Shown: positions 27,079 to 40,176 of the stretch, piece by piece
Layout of the letters: each line of letters opens with the position of its first letter
How positions within the stretch are numbered: the first letter of the stretch is position 1
Source of the DNA: Apostichopus japonicus
Taxonomy: Eukaryota > Echinodermata > Holothuroidea > Aspidochirotida > Stichopodidae
Length of the DNA stretch: 64,000 bases
Assembly: GCF_037975245.1 (NCBI RefSeq)
Contig: NC_092566.1
Span: 14,624,501 to 14,688,500, forward strand
Direction of reading: 5' to 3'
Translations under genes and position numbers: made by a program
Notes under the pieces: generated by a model
What the model was told of the DNA's origin: nothing
The model's input: the letters and a program-made list of their open reading frames with translations, nothing else
Database searches by the model: none

Positions 27079-30000
27079 CTCCTTGACCAATCAACTTTCG
27101 ATCAAGATCTCTTCACACCGGGTGAGTACGAATTCTTCAGTTGCATTTCTGCAAGTTCGATTTTACTTTGAAATATGACGAAAAGTTGAACAATTTCATG
27201 TTTCTTTTCGAATCTGGTTATCATGATACTAATTTAACAAAAATTGACTTGGCTATAAAACTTATCAAGACATGTACATTTTTAGTGCGAATTTCCTCAC
27301 AAAACTATAACTTTGCTCTTGTTCCTGAAGCCAATGCTGTATTTTAAATATGGCTATTCGACATAGTGTTCATAATGTAGTTAAGTCATACATTGTGGAT
27401 CGAAATCAAAGACGGCCAAGAAAAACTCTCGCAAGTTGACATAAAATTCTGTGCTTAGCTTATACTTTGAAGGAATAAATATACCGACGGTACACAATGT
27501 AACACTTATTTAAAAAAGGCCAAAAGAAAAATCCCAACATTTTAGTTTGAAAATCCCATCCCAATCCCTTCTCCCGAACAATTCGTTAAGAGAACTATTC
27601 CTAGTTTTCAGTGACCAAACGCTCACTTAGTCTAGAAAATGCATCACATGTGGTGGTTTGAGATGCGATTGTAGCATAAGTTGCTAAAAACAATGTACTT
27701 TCTCATTAATCTTCTTTGAAATGATTAAAAGAATTAAAATAGCCTTTCTGATATTTCTTTGTACAATCTTCAATATAATTTTTTATATATTTTTATAATT
27801 TTTTCGTGTTTTTGTTTTTGTTTCAAAGAATGTCCCTTAAAGTATTCCTGTACCCATTTCACTCGCCCACGCACCACATCTGATGTTGTACGCTAGTTTT
27901 GATCATGTATTTAATATATCGTTACTTTTCACTATGCAGTAAATTAATCTACCACCAACCATCACTATTCAACATGCCTGGTGCTGCACTGAATGGAAAA
28001 TGGGTCTTCGACCACGGAGAGGGCATGGATGCTGTTGTAAAGGCTCTAAACGTCCCCGCTGATAAAATACCCCAGGACACTAACTCTACCGTCGATATTA
28101 AAGTTAATGGTGATAACATCACCATCACTACATCCTTTGGTGGCAAGACTGCAGAGGTAGGACAAACTTTCTTCTACCCAAAAGTAAAACGTCGATTCTT
28201 CCAAAATGCATGCATAATTAAATTTTTTTTTTTTTGGTCAACTTAAATCTTTTACTTTTTTGTTGGACGCACTGTCCGAATATCACCCTTTCTTTTGGAT
28301 AAGACCATGCATTGTGGGATTCGGGAAAACTAATATAATGTACTGCTGTGGTAGGTTCAACGGTGGCAATCATTGCATAAACTCTCTCACTATGACAAAC
28401 ATACGAACTTCTCGGCTGCCGTACAAACTGTACTCTCAAAGAATGACTAAAGGCAAACTTTTAAAACTTAATATGTTATACTTTAAAAAAAAAGGAAACA
28501 TCAAGTTTGAGGTTTAGTCACGTTTTCTATAGCTGTTCCGGGTTTTCAAGAACGCTTCTTTAAGATTATGATGACGGAAACTCCTCAGTGTGGGTGTAAC
28601 TGTTAACGTGGATCCATATTTAAAACATTCTAATATTTCTACCGAAACTTGTTCTTTTTACATCAAATAAATAACAGAGCACCATTGTATGACATGCAAG
28701 TCCATTTGTCTTTGACAAATGCATATACTCTATTGTAAATTTTGCTATTTAAGTGTCGTGTTGTATACGAGGAACTGACCTAACAGTCTGTGTGTTAGAC
28801 TTAGAAGTTCAGCCACTTTCTATGTTGTGCCTGACAGGTATCAAGGGTCATTTCTCAAACTTAAATATGGTATAGAAATACAACACGGCCTGATAGCAAT
28901 TTTGTAGCAGTCAAAAAATTATCAACATTAATTTTGTGCCTTACAGTGATACTGTAAGCTTTCCACCAAATAAATAAGCCAATATGAAAATACGCGTAGT
29001 GGCATGGCTGCAACTCGATCTCGTAGTTGGCATGTTGCCGAATTTCGACGACCCATTGATCCAATAAAGAGAAACGTTTTTAATATCAGGCTTTATATGA
29101 AGGAGGGGAGAAGGAGTCGGGCTACAGTCACGGGACAAATGGGTCAAATATTGTGCCGGGGTAAATATGGGACAAATAATGACGTATTAAGGGGAAATGG
29201 AGAGTGCCAAAGTGGGCCCGATATTATGATTGTCCCCGGGGACCACCTGGCTTTCGACTGAGTGTTTACTTCGATAAGTAGAAGTACGTTACAGCCTGGT
29301 GGATTGTCACAACTGCTCTTTTCTTATACGACTTATCAGATTAAAATACTTCCGTAAACAGAAAAAAAGTTACAGGCGAACTGTATTTAGATTATTCAGG
29401 GAGCTGATAATAGCTAGATAATAATAGAGAATATAAATAATTTGGGCGGTAGTCAACTTTGCTTCAGTCGCTACTTGTTGTGTTTCGAGATACTGATACT
29501 TTAAAGTGCCTAATTTTGTAACAGTTCGGAAATCAACTTGAAGCAAACATGTGTGACGTCATAGATGTACATTGAAAAGGGAATATTAAGGAATTTTTTT
29601 TTGGCTTTTCGATCTTTGCTATATTGGTGGGACCTTGGGTTTGGCTTAGGGTTCGAATATACCAAAATGTATTGTGTGATATGAAATAACAATATTGACA
29701 CATTCTTATGCATCCAATTTCAAGTACAAAGATGTAATCTTAAATAGATAACAACCGAAATATTGCCTTTCAATGCGTTATTGTGTGAATTCTTTGCGAA
29801 GAACAAAAACTGTATAGCTGTTGTTATCTTATAAAACGATAAGAAGTAAATAAATGCAATTTTTTTTACAAGTCAAACAAAATTCTACCTCCGAACTATT
29901 CTTTCAAACTTCTTAAACCTCAAATGTCCCTAAAAATGTCATTTTTTTTTTTATTTTAATTTTATTTTGTCCGTGTGTTGTAACTTCACAGAGTCAAATG

Positions 30001-30242
30001 GTCATTGGACAGGCCCGAGCCGCTACCGAACTTTCCCGACTCTCCGGAAAAGACGTCACCGGCACACCGTCATGGGATGGGGACAAGTTAGTCGTTCAAG
30101 GAGCAGGAGGAAAGGGCAAAATTATTCGTGAGGTCGTCGGAGGAAAACTCCAGGTGACCTTTCAGTTTGGTGACGTGTCAGGAAAGAGGATCTTCAACAA
30201 AGCTTGAGAACAAGACGGGATGGGATGTATCTTGTAAATAAA
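27076..30242 (+). CDS. Fatty acid-binding protein-like gene 2
   Basis: Non-coding exon about 27076-27121 (donor CCGG|GTGAGT). Second exon 27940-28156 with ATG at 27974 (61 codons, donor GAG|GTAGGA). Last exon from 29992 with stop TGA ending at 30207. AATAAA at 30237-30242 and again at 30287-30292. The 132-residue product begins MPGAALNGKWVFDHGEGMDA. It shares with gene 1 the phase-0 intron position, PADKIP, GKDV, TPSWDGDKLVV, REVVGGKL and the GKRIFNKA end (R-x-F in place of the usual R-x-Y). The upstream in-frame ATG at 27899 lies before the acceptor at 27938-27939 and is intronic. It is a tandem duplicate of gene 1, with substantial divergence in the middle of the barrel. Expected role: intracellular fatty-acid or retinoid carrier. 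Confidence 0.85.
27974..28156 (+). CDS. FABP-like gene 2, first coding exon
   Basis: Opened by acceptor CTATGCAG, with 34 bases of 5' UTR before ATG. 61 codons, ending in phase 0 at GTAGGA. Confidence 0.85.
29992..30207 (+). CDS. FABP-like gene 2, last coding exon
   Basis: Acceptor AACTTCACAG, 71 codons from SQMVIGQ to FNKA, then TGA. Same length and phase as in gene 1. The first intron-side stretch before it is T-rich. Confidence 0.88.
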   Translation, partial: SQMVIGQARAATELSRLSGKDVTGTPSWDGDKLVVQGAGGKGKIIREVVGGKLQVTFQFGDVSGKRIFNKA

Positions 30243-30292
30243 CCTTAATTTGTTGGAACACTGTCAAATGTTTGGTCGCAACTATGAATAAA
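30237..30292 (+). terminator. Polyadenylation signals of FABP-like gene 2
   Basis: Two AATAAA hexamers, at 30237-30242 and 30287-30292, 30 and 80 bases after the stop codon. Confidence 0.7.
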
Positions 30293-32324
30293 TAATTTGA
30301 AAGTTTTGTTTTACAAAAAAAAAGGTTACTTCCAAATAAATTTCGTAGAAATCCAAGTTAAGTCAACTTTTGGGTGTTTCCTTTTGGATATTTAAGAGAA
30401 AACAATCTCTTAATCTCTTAAATCGCTTTCGAATTGAACAATAGTTTGAATAAACAACAATCAAAGTATAAATATCGCTTTTATCCTTTTTTCGTAATCT
30501 ATGTTTGAGATGCTTTTCAATTTGTCAACAATTAAGGTAACAAAGGTTAACAAAAGGTAAGTAACGAAAACAAAGTTTTAAGTTCAGTAAATAGAGGGAG
30601 TTGTTTCTAATTGAGGATATGCTAAACTTCCCAAGGGATGGCATTTATGTGTATTCGTCTCATACGCTGTAGACTTTATCGGTTTGCATAAATAATGTGC
30701 AACGTGTGGAATTTGAAGAGGAAAAAACAGAAGTGGTGGCGCTATATTGATTCGTAATAACGTGGGAACGATTAATTTACTTCTATCGGAAATACCTATG
30801 AGGAGTCTGTGTGTAATCTACCTCACATCACACTCCGATTTCTCATCTGAAGACTTCCCAACGAACATTGAAACTAAGTTCATTAACCAGGGACAGCGCA
30901 GCTTGAGGAGTGGGGGTTGGGGTTGGGGGGGGGTACATACTCGACCTCTACCGTTTTGTAAAAAAAACTCAAAACTGCTCCTTCCCAATATTTTGAAGTA
31001 TAATTTTTTTTCAAACGAACGCTACCCTTTCTCTATTCATATAATGAAAGAGTTTTTTTTAATTTTAAAGTGACTTTTTGTTGAAGAATCCAGAAAATTG
31101 CCTCTGTCATTAATGGCGGCAGTATACACTGTCAAACACTAAACAACAAAATACCACATAGAAACCAGCTTCCATATTAGTTATGACAATCTTTGCCAGC
31201 AATCCATCAAATGTTGGGCTCACTTTCACATTGAAATTGCAGCCGGAAAAATAGAAGAAAAGGAAACACTATTTGTAAAAACCCCTTTTTTTCAGAACGT
31301 AATAAACAATCTTTACAGCACTTATATATATAATCAAAATTTACCCAACTTTGTGAAATTTGATGGCTGTCATTGTTCATATGTCCACAGGTACGCAGCG
31401 GTACTTTTATAACGCAATGCATATGGATTGAGCCCAGCAAACATATTAAAGTGATTATCACTTTCACGAAACAGAAAACAAAAGAGATAAAGCTTACCCT
31501 GTCTTGCCTATCCTTGGAAAGAACTTGAAATACCGATGGGCTTGCCTAGTATTGGTTGCAAGTTGGAAATCATGTTGACCCGAGTCCGAGACAATTCACA
31601 TTCTAAGACGATCCGATCCTGATTCCAATTCAGTTCATAAGAGGCAAAGTAGATTAGTCGATGTTTCAATCCCGTAGAGTAGAAGCTTAATCGTTCAGGT
31701 TGTGTGTACATGTAGGCTATATAACGTTACTATAACATTACAGCTCACCAAACCTTAAAAACTCGCTGCAAACAAAAGCCATCTTTTATGGCAAATACAC
31801 CTTATGCTCAAGGCATATGGTAGATGTTATATAAAACTAAAAACCACCTCAAATAATCACATGACTTCTTCGGTCAAATTGTGTTCAACAATTAACATTA
31901 CTTTTTCCTCGTTGTGTATGTGATTGTGTAATGAAGGCATTAGCCTATCCTGGTAGTCATATACGGATTTCTAACACTGATCCTGTTTCTGTATTAAGAG
32001 TACCGCGCCATTGAGAGCACAACATCAGATACTAGTGTTACGTATACCTTCTGCTTTAATATATGTAACTACACTCAATATATAGCTCTTAATGCTTCTA
32101 TTATTAAATTAAATAAATTTATCCATTGCGACTTTTTAAAAAATGGCAAGCCTAACTTGCATTTAACAAACCCTACCCAAAGCGAATTTTCTCGGCATTA
32201 GTACCATTACGACCGCACTGAATACGTCCATAAAATTATAAATCGTTTTGATTGCATCACAGCAATCATAGGTAAAGAACATTGCATTCTTTAAAGGATG
32301 TTAAAACGTATCGTCCAACGCTAC

Positions 32325-32480
32325 AATTCTTTTTCACAAAACGTCACACAAGATAGATCCTGGGCACGACAACCACGCAACTTGATCCACTCTGAACCCC
32401 AGTCCCCCCTTACGTCGAGACTGTAACTGCATTACCATGACAATGTGACGTCATGTCAGGTATCACTTGTCCCTTGGAAA
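32325..32480 (+). repeat. Dispersed repeat B, copy 1
   Basis: CCTGGGCACGAC, CTCTGAACCCCAGTCCC and GTCGAGACTGTAACT are shared in order with 48885-49030. Confidence 0.6.
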
Positions 32481-35400
32481 AAAGGACAGATAGTCCATAT
32501 AATCAGATTAAAGATTGGCGAGTAGATGCTCCATATAATCACGTGAGAGATTGGCGAGCGATCTACTCTGTACAGTTCACACATGATAACATATACAGTA
32601 CCTTAGCCAGTTTTGTTTATCACTTCCAAAGAGGCAAAATAAACAAAGCAGGAATTATGCATGATTTTACATCGCGACGCGCACGCAGGATAAAGGAATG
32701 TTGCGTTCTTTGTTAATCAAACTACATGTACAATAGACTTACGTCACAGCATCGTCCATGATTGCCTAACACCGTGTAGCATACTGCAGGATTCCGTAAG
32801 AGATATTTACCTACAAAGGACTGCTTTAGCGTACGCTAGCACGGAAGATTTTGATATATTTGGCTAAATCCGTAACAACTCCATTTCAATACGAAATGGG
32901 GGAAGAGCTTCAATATCTTCCAAATTTCCTTGTAATTAATCCCTTCATCATTTCGAATTAGTTGTAATATTATGCGCAAATTTTTTTTTTTTCTCTTCTC
33001 AATATGAAACCAAAACGGTGAGCATTATGGCGATCCTTTGTTGATTTTCAAGCTACTTGTTTACTATAGATACCACAAAACAGTACCGTAATTTCAGTAC
33101 CCACTCTTCGATGACGTCAGCTGTGTCAACATCTATGACGTCACCTGAACCGGAAATAATAACTTAGTATCCGACAGTGAATTTTTCCTTATATAAATCT
33201 ATAGTTCTGTAGCTTGACTAGTAAAGTTTCACATTAAAAATAATGCAATTAACTTTTCAAACTGTTAAATTTTCGAATTTCCTTTTTTGTATGTGGTTAA
33301 TAGAAATCTAACACACGGTATCTTACCGACGAAATCTTCTGAGAAACCAAAAGGAATAATTACTCTAGAAATCTAGAAATAAAATGTCTCAGGTTGATTA
33401 ATGCGGGTTGGAGTTGAACCGACTACTCAACAAGTCTGCATTAAACATGAAAAGCTGATTCTCAGTTTTCATGAGCAAAAGGATGTTATTTGACACGGTT
33501 TTTCGATTGGGTAATAATGAGGTTACTGTGTTATTACACAAAATAAAGCAAAATAAAGATATCCAAATATAAAAAAGATGTATGTAAGGAGAGAGGTAAG
33601 GCAATGGGGGGGGGGGGGGGGGTTAAAGGGGTGTGGCTCTGGGGACTTTGTAGCCAACCCCCATGTAAGAGGGACGGCGGTATGGGGCCCTCCCCAGAAA
33701 CAAGATAAACTAGGTTATAATTAGTTGTGCACGGAAGATTGTGCTAATACCTACTTTGTGTGTAAAAAAAAGGGGGGGGGGTGTAAAAAGGGGTGCATAC
33801 CTCGCACCCAATGCATCAGCGCCTGTCTTGTCCACAAGGGATGGCTATATTCTCTTACATAACTGCCGTCCAAGCCTAAAAACACTGGGTCAAAGGATAA
33901 ACAGTCACAAAAAAGTATTTGCTATCAAGAATTAGCTTATCCAATTCACTTTATAGCATTGTCCGTACATTACATCTGGTCACGAGTATATATAAGATAC
34001 CCCGAATTTAATTTTATATTTCCACTGCAGGTTTCAGCTGTTAATCATAAGACGGTGAGGAATATACGTCAATGAGTAGCTTAGACATTTATAAAAACCA
34101 CGCACACACCCAAATAAAGAAACACACAACATTGTTAATTTGCAATAGATCAATATATTTTAGCCGTTTTTTGTAAAGGAATGAATTTTGTTTTTCGATA
34201 AATCGTACACAATTTCTGAGCATCATAATACTGCATTCTTCATTCTCATAGGCCTGCCCCATATATATATATTAATATACATATATAATATACAATTAAT
34301 CAACTTTAAAATTCAATTTGTCTCTTTATATGCTTTTAAAACTTCACTTTCAAACGAGTTAGATAATTTCTGATTTAGAACACACTTTTGCACTGCATAA
34401 CCGCGAAGGCAACCAAAGGTTGTTGGGTGCTGTAATAGCATGGAAAATAAGGAAAACGTTGGTCTACGCAAATATATGCATGGCAAGCTAACAAATTGTA
34501 AACGAAAACAGCGTAGCGAAGCTGTGGCAATTTTTTACATATTGCTTTCCTATTTGAGTTGGAAAATTTGGTAATAAGCAAAAAGAAGTTAAAACACATT
34601 AAAAAGGCCAAATACTAACACTCGATCTATGACGTCATATCTTATAATCATGTCATCGTGAATTCAATTAATTTCAGTGACAAGCACAGGATGTCAAAAA
34701 TAATGGATCTGGTGGTGGTTGGGTCGGGGATGTCCCCATAGGGACATTGTTAAGGCCATGGCCTTTTATGGACGGGCTGTAGGCGGATATAAAATGTTAC
34801 GAATGACGGGTGTAGCTTTGGGTTCGTTTAAAACGATTCCCATGTCCGGGGAGGGGGGGGGGTCCGCCCAGAAGAAACTTTCAAAGTACAGATGGCAAAT
34901 AGTGCATCCTGAGGCACATTTAGACAATAAATTAGGTCTAAACGCAAGTTTGTGCTAACAAATGCTTTGAATTTCCAAACAATCCCCCGACTTAACGGTT
35001 TGATTTCTTTTTTATCCCGATTAACGATGGTGGTGGGGAGCCATGACGCCAACTCAAACCCCCTACCCCACCCCCATTTGTGCACGCCTCTGGTTTATAC
35101 CTTAATAGTGAATTACTTCAACTTTAAGTTGTAAAGACTGAAAATATTCCCTTTAGTAGTAGAACTAAATTAATATTTTCCAAAACCAGTTGGAGCTACT
35201 CACCAAGCAAGATGATTTAACCCATCTTTTTAAATAAAAATATTTTCACCTCATAAAAAGTAACATATATCGGTTAATGATAATTACCAAATAACCTTCA
35301 TATCACACATGCGTGTAACTTTCAATGTCACTTCACTGAGCCTAAGAGAAAACAATACTCTTCTTAAACTCAAAAGTCACTCTTTGATAAATTGTCGCTC

Positions 35401-35705
35401 CTTTTAAGGAAGTCATTATCGTGGACACTCTCAAAGAGTAAATGTTCACTAGTTGGACCATACCAAAGAGTAAAACATGCTAATATAGTTAAAACAGACA
35501 CAAACGCAGTTGTCATCTTTAGTTTATATGACAGAGGTCGTTTTAGTGAACAATTTCCCCAAATAGGTAAAGAAAATGCTAGCTCCGCGTAGATATCCAC
35601 GTTTTAGAGTCTTTCCAGGCTGTGGGTTGTACATTACGTAATATGTGACGTCTTAGTGCCTCTAGCATCTGAAACCTATTAATCTCTCTTTGTCTTGCTT
35701 TGTCA

Positions 35706-35830
35706 TACTGTGCATGTAATGTCCATGCAATGTCCATGTAATGTCCATGTGTAATGTCCATGTATAATGTCCATGTAATGTCCATGTAATGTCCATGTTA
35801 CATGAGTACATGATTACATGTTATGTCCAT
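35706..35830. repeat. ATGTCCATGTA-type minisatellite
   Basis: About ten imperfect 11-12-bp units built on AATGTCCATGT. A related TATCCATG array lies at 18940-19030. Confidence 0.85.
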
Positions 35831-35874
35831 ATACAACGTAAACAGTGTTGATACTCAAGTATATATCACAGTAA

Positions 35875-36279
35875 AGGCCCGGTCACACTATACCGATATT
35901 TTATCGGAATACTATCCGATTTTCCCAGAGGAATCGAAACAGACAGTTTTTCGTTCGGGTCTTCTAGCCACAGTGATAAAGGACCTGATTTGCTATCTGT
36001 TGAGCCATTCCGATGTGGAATAGCCCTCAACTAACTTTTGATATTGACTCCGTTTCCTTTTATCGGTTAGCTATCCGATTTCTCTTCCGATTTTTATCGC
36101 TTTTCGATGTGACGTCACTTCAGAATGTAGTCAGTTCTAGAACCCCTCAGATTTGAAGTAGGTATTCGAATATTCTACTGCATTCATTACATTCACTACC
36201 ACAAACCTCACTCTTCGGCCTTAAATCGGAAAAATCGGACCGTATTTCGATAAAATATCGCTGTAGTGTGACCGGGCCT
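35875..36279. mobile_element. Harbinger-like MITE (405 bp)
   Basis: The ends are AGGCCCGGTCACACTA and its exact inverse, extended by imperfect CGATATTTTATCG on both sides, and flanked by direct TAA (35872-35874 and 36280-36282). A 3-bp TWA target duplication with GGCC-type ends fits PIF/Harbinger. No transposase inside, so it is non-autonomous. Confidence 0.8.
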
Positions 36280-39200
36280 TAAGGGTCTCAAATATGTTAG
36301 ATTCAACATTTGTAAAACTCATCTGCATTTACAAGAAAATGAACATAGTAGTACACAAAGCCAAAACATAAAATGATCTCAAAGCAAATGCGGCTTGATG
36401 GTGTCATATTTAGACTTGATATCAAATATTTAAACGCCCACGTGTTTGAAGAAATAGGAATCCTGTATATTATCTCCAAAATTTTTTCTTAGCTATTCAG
36501 GAAAGTTTTTTATGATAATGATCTTCTTCAGTACAGATATGATCAAAATATGATGGTTGCAGGCTCTGTGTCCACTTCAAAAAGTATATTTGGATTCATA
36601 ACCATAAATTCGGAATGACTGATATGTGCTTTTGTCTCTTCAAATTTTTTATGAAGATGAACGAGATAAATTAAGGAAAAATTAACGAGAAAATATGAGA
36701 AATTAAATTAATGAATCATAAGTTGTTTGTTTTTTTGCTACGGATTATAAAATTTATGGAAAGCAACCTGACGTAATAAAGCACAAAACAGATAAACGTA
36801 ATCCCGATAAAATTATTTTCACGAAACGAAACGATTAACATTATACAAACATTTTCTAAAATAAATAAATCAATCAATTAATTAATTAATTAAATTTTTG
36901 CTTTTTCTTGTTACTTTGGTTTGCAGCTTTACGACTTTTCTTGGAATGTCATCCTATTAAAATTTCTACAAGATATAAATATTAACTCTACCAGAAGTTA
37001 TTGCACTTAAAACTCTATACTATAGCTAACAGTACATAAATGCCTGCAAAATGTATATTTAATTTTACTTTCATTACTATTCATTAAGCCTATACACATA
37101 TACAAATTTATTAACTTTCAATCCAAAGTAAGTTTCAGGTAGATTATCCTTAGGAGGGTTTCAGTGGTGGTACATAATACTCTCTGCCCTCCCCCTTACC
37201 CCCCTCCCCTCCTCCGCCCAACCCGCACACGGATGTGTAAGTATCCATAAAAATGTCTTGTATCGGAGGTATAGTTCATTTACCTTTGATGATGGGTAAA
37301 GACAATTCCTTTGACTGCACTGTAACAATGTATAATACAATGTCCTGCTAAGACACCCCTACCAATCCCACCACCTCAACCCCTCCCCCTCCCCCTTAAA
37401 CCAACAACGAAATAAGAATTCAACTGCAAAGATTTGAAAATGGAAAATGTAAATTGTAATATTTCCTTTTAATGTCATAGTTTAGTTTAAGAAGTTAAGA
37501 ATTCGGCATCAACACAGACTGGCTGCTAGCCGAATTGGTAATGCTGTAATACTGCTTTGTTTAAAAGAAAGGAGAAAGGGGGGGGGGGGTAAAGAGGGAG
37601 AGAGAGAATGGATGGTTTGTAACTGTCTCAATAGTGACGTCATCTTTCGTCCTTTATACGTACTTGTGGCGGCCGAATATCTTTTGGCACTAGATTCGCT
37701 AACAGAAATTGTGTCAGGATTTTGGCTATACTATGGACTATTTGGATAGCAAAATGTCCGATAGATAGATGGTATATAGAGTATGTACTTTGTGACGTCA
37801 TTCTTTGTGCATCATGACGTAATGAAGTGGTGCTTCCGCATTAAAAACGAATTCAAAGCTGTCGTCTGAGTTGAAAAGAACAGAAAAGCGAAGAAATGTT
37901 ATGTACATTGCTTATGTTACATTATTAGGGATACAATGTTAAGACCGAACTACATCATGTGCAATTTATTCCGTTGAAAACTTTGATGACAAAATTTGAT
38001 GAAATTTTGAATAAACAAAACAAAATTCCAGTCAGTTAGTTGTAACGTTATACGGATGTATCTTATAGTTTGTTTATTAAAAGAAACCGTTATGCATTCG
38101 CTCACCACTAAACTCAAATCCAAATTTAGTTAGTTCGATAGTCTCATGAACACAGTGAAGTCGCCATTTTGTTTAGGCCGTAAGCGAACCAAAGAATTTC
38201 ATGACGTTTATCATACAGACCTTTATAACCTATATTTTTGCACAAATTATATAAACAGTTTCTTTTATAAGTGTAGGAACTTCTTGCTCAAGTTGCATAG
38301 ATACGGCCTTTTGTTTCAAACAATTATTAGAAAGCCCCCACCCCCCCCCCACCTCTACAAACAAGTAGTATTTTATAACATTGCTAAATGATGATTCAAT
38401 TTGTTGCAGCATGTCAAAGTTCTTAACTTCCATAAAAGTAGAAAACTTTTGGTCGGGAAATGCCAAAGTTTTAATAGAATCAAATCCTATATCAAGGACC
38501 AAGTTTTACACAACAAAGAACTTACGTTTGTCAATTATCAATTTAATTAATCCGGCAGTTGGGTGAACTTTGGATTTTTTAAAATTAATTTTGATATCAG
38601 AAAGTCAAATAAAATTCATGATTTCAACAGAAAAAGGAAACCGATTCTGTGCAAATGCAACTATGAGAATTAAGTTTTGCTCCAAAATTGCAATGCCATG
38701 TTTGAATTGAAAAAAAATTTCATTCATTACTATGAAGAGATTCTTATAACGCAAGATAACGATTCTATAAATTATGCCAAACTTAAAAAAATAATAATAA
38801 GGATAAACTGTACCATCGAATGAAGTGACCTATACTTGATTGTCACGTTAGTCTGTATAGAATTATGTTCTTTTGCGACATGAACAATTCTTTTTCTTAT
38901 TCAAATTCCAGTTTTGTTATATCATCTAAAATGTAGTCAGAAACATGCTTTAAGAAAATGTAAAAGAGTCACTCCTACTCAAACTTAATATATTATGGAT
39001 CTTGCATTCCTGCTTAAAGAACCATTTCAATCTCGACTAAATTTACTACAATACTAAAACTCTACTTATCGCTGCAACCCTCTAATTATTTTTAATAATA
39101 AAAAATGAAACAAGATTTTTTGTGTATATTCTCCTTTTGTGATTCATTGAATTTGGAAGTTATGTCTTAATTTGTGGCCTTAATGAATTTTCCAAGTACA

Positions 39201-39945
39201 AGATAAAAATGCGTTAATTGAATTTTACTGGGTGCTTGCGATACGATCCACAAATGCGTCTGTACAACAACGTTTAATAATCCCGGCAATAATTCTAATC
39301 CTCATTGAAGGTGCTTCGTAGTACTTTTAAACCCCTTCTGATTACATATTTTACAAAAATTGTGATACCCATTTCTTGTCATTTTTGTGCGTGTTTATAT
39401 GATGTTTCCAAAACTCCAGGACAAAGTCCTTGTTGTTACTTTTGTTGATTCTCATGTCTTTCTCTTTTGTTGTTGTTTACATTTGGTAAAGTTAATAAAA
39501 AGTTCCCTTTTCTGAATAAGGAGGTAACATCTTCCTCAAATCAGTAATTAAAAATGTATAAAACGTATTCTTTTGTAGCATATAGTTTTATCGTTTGCAA
39601 CATTCCCTTACACAGTTTTAAACTATATGTCAGCTAACTTTCAATGTAAACCTATGATTGTATCACCAAACTGAACTGCAATTCCCAACACGCCATCTTT
39701 GTTTCAGTTTGAAGTTAGCTTGACATATCAACCACTTACAAATATCATCGAACTATACAGACAACCATGATTGACATTCCTTCTATACAGTCCCTTTCTA
39801 TTCAATGTAACGCATTTTCCAAGTTTTTTCCCAATTTATATATATTGTTTTGTTGTCTTGTCAAAATTAAAGTGACAGTTAGAATTATTATCGATGTTTT
39901 TTTTCTTTCTATTTGGCAAAATGTCGTCATAATGACGTCGGAGAA

Positions 39946-40176
39946 TTAGCCTTCTTTGTAGATTTGGAAGTTGTTATTAGAACTATTACACAAATTGAAC
40001 ATATCCATCAAACTTTGCTTCAAGTGTGTCCGGAAGACGAAAGAATCAGTATCGGGATGACTCTTAAACGATGTTATGGCGAATAAGATGTAATCTTCGT
40101 GAGGGTTGTAAGCGGTGCCGTAACCGTCGGCAACGACCGGGCCGTAGCACATGAAAGTATCTAGCTTTGTTAGAAC
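39946..40176 (-). CDS. ChAT: ChAT-like last exon
   Basis: 231 bp, acceptor ACATCAACAG, 76 codons and TAA. It codes [20 protein letters not shown], the acetyl-CoA/choline-side C-terminal strand, and LMDMFNLC. The first residues VLTKLD replace the usual VPTTT-type stretch. Confidence 0.9.
   Translation of the reverse strand, partial: VLTKLDTFMCYGPVVADGYGTAYNPHEDYILFAITSFKSHPDTDSFVFRTHLKQSLMDMFNLCNSSNNNFQIYKEG

Larger units (their letters stand above)
30300..39945. other. Intergenic region between the FABP-like pair and the acyltransferase gene
   Basis: I find no exon I can defend in 9.6 kb. It contains two copies of the GGGTGTAGCTCTGGG-type repeat (33625-33700 and 34800-34865), a Harbinger-like MITE, an ATGTCCATG minisatellite, a two-copy tandem repeat near 32500-32570, and AT-rich unique DNA. 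Regulatory sequence for either neighbour could lie here, but I cannot point to it. Confidence 0.5.
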
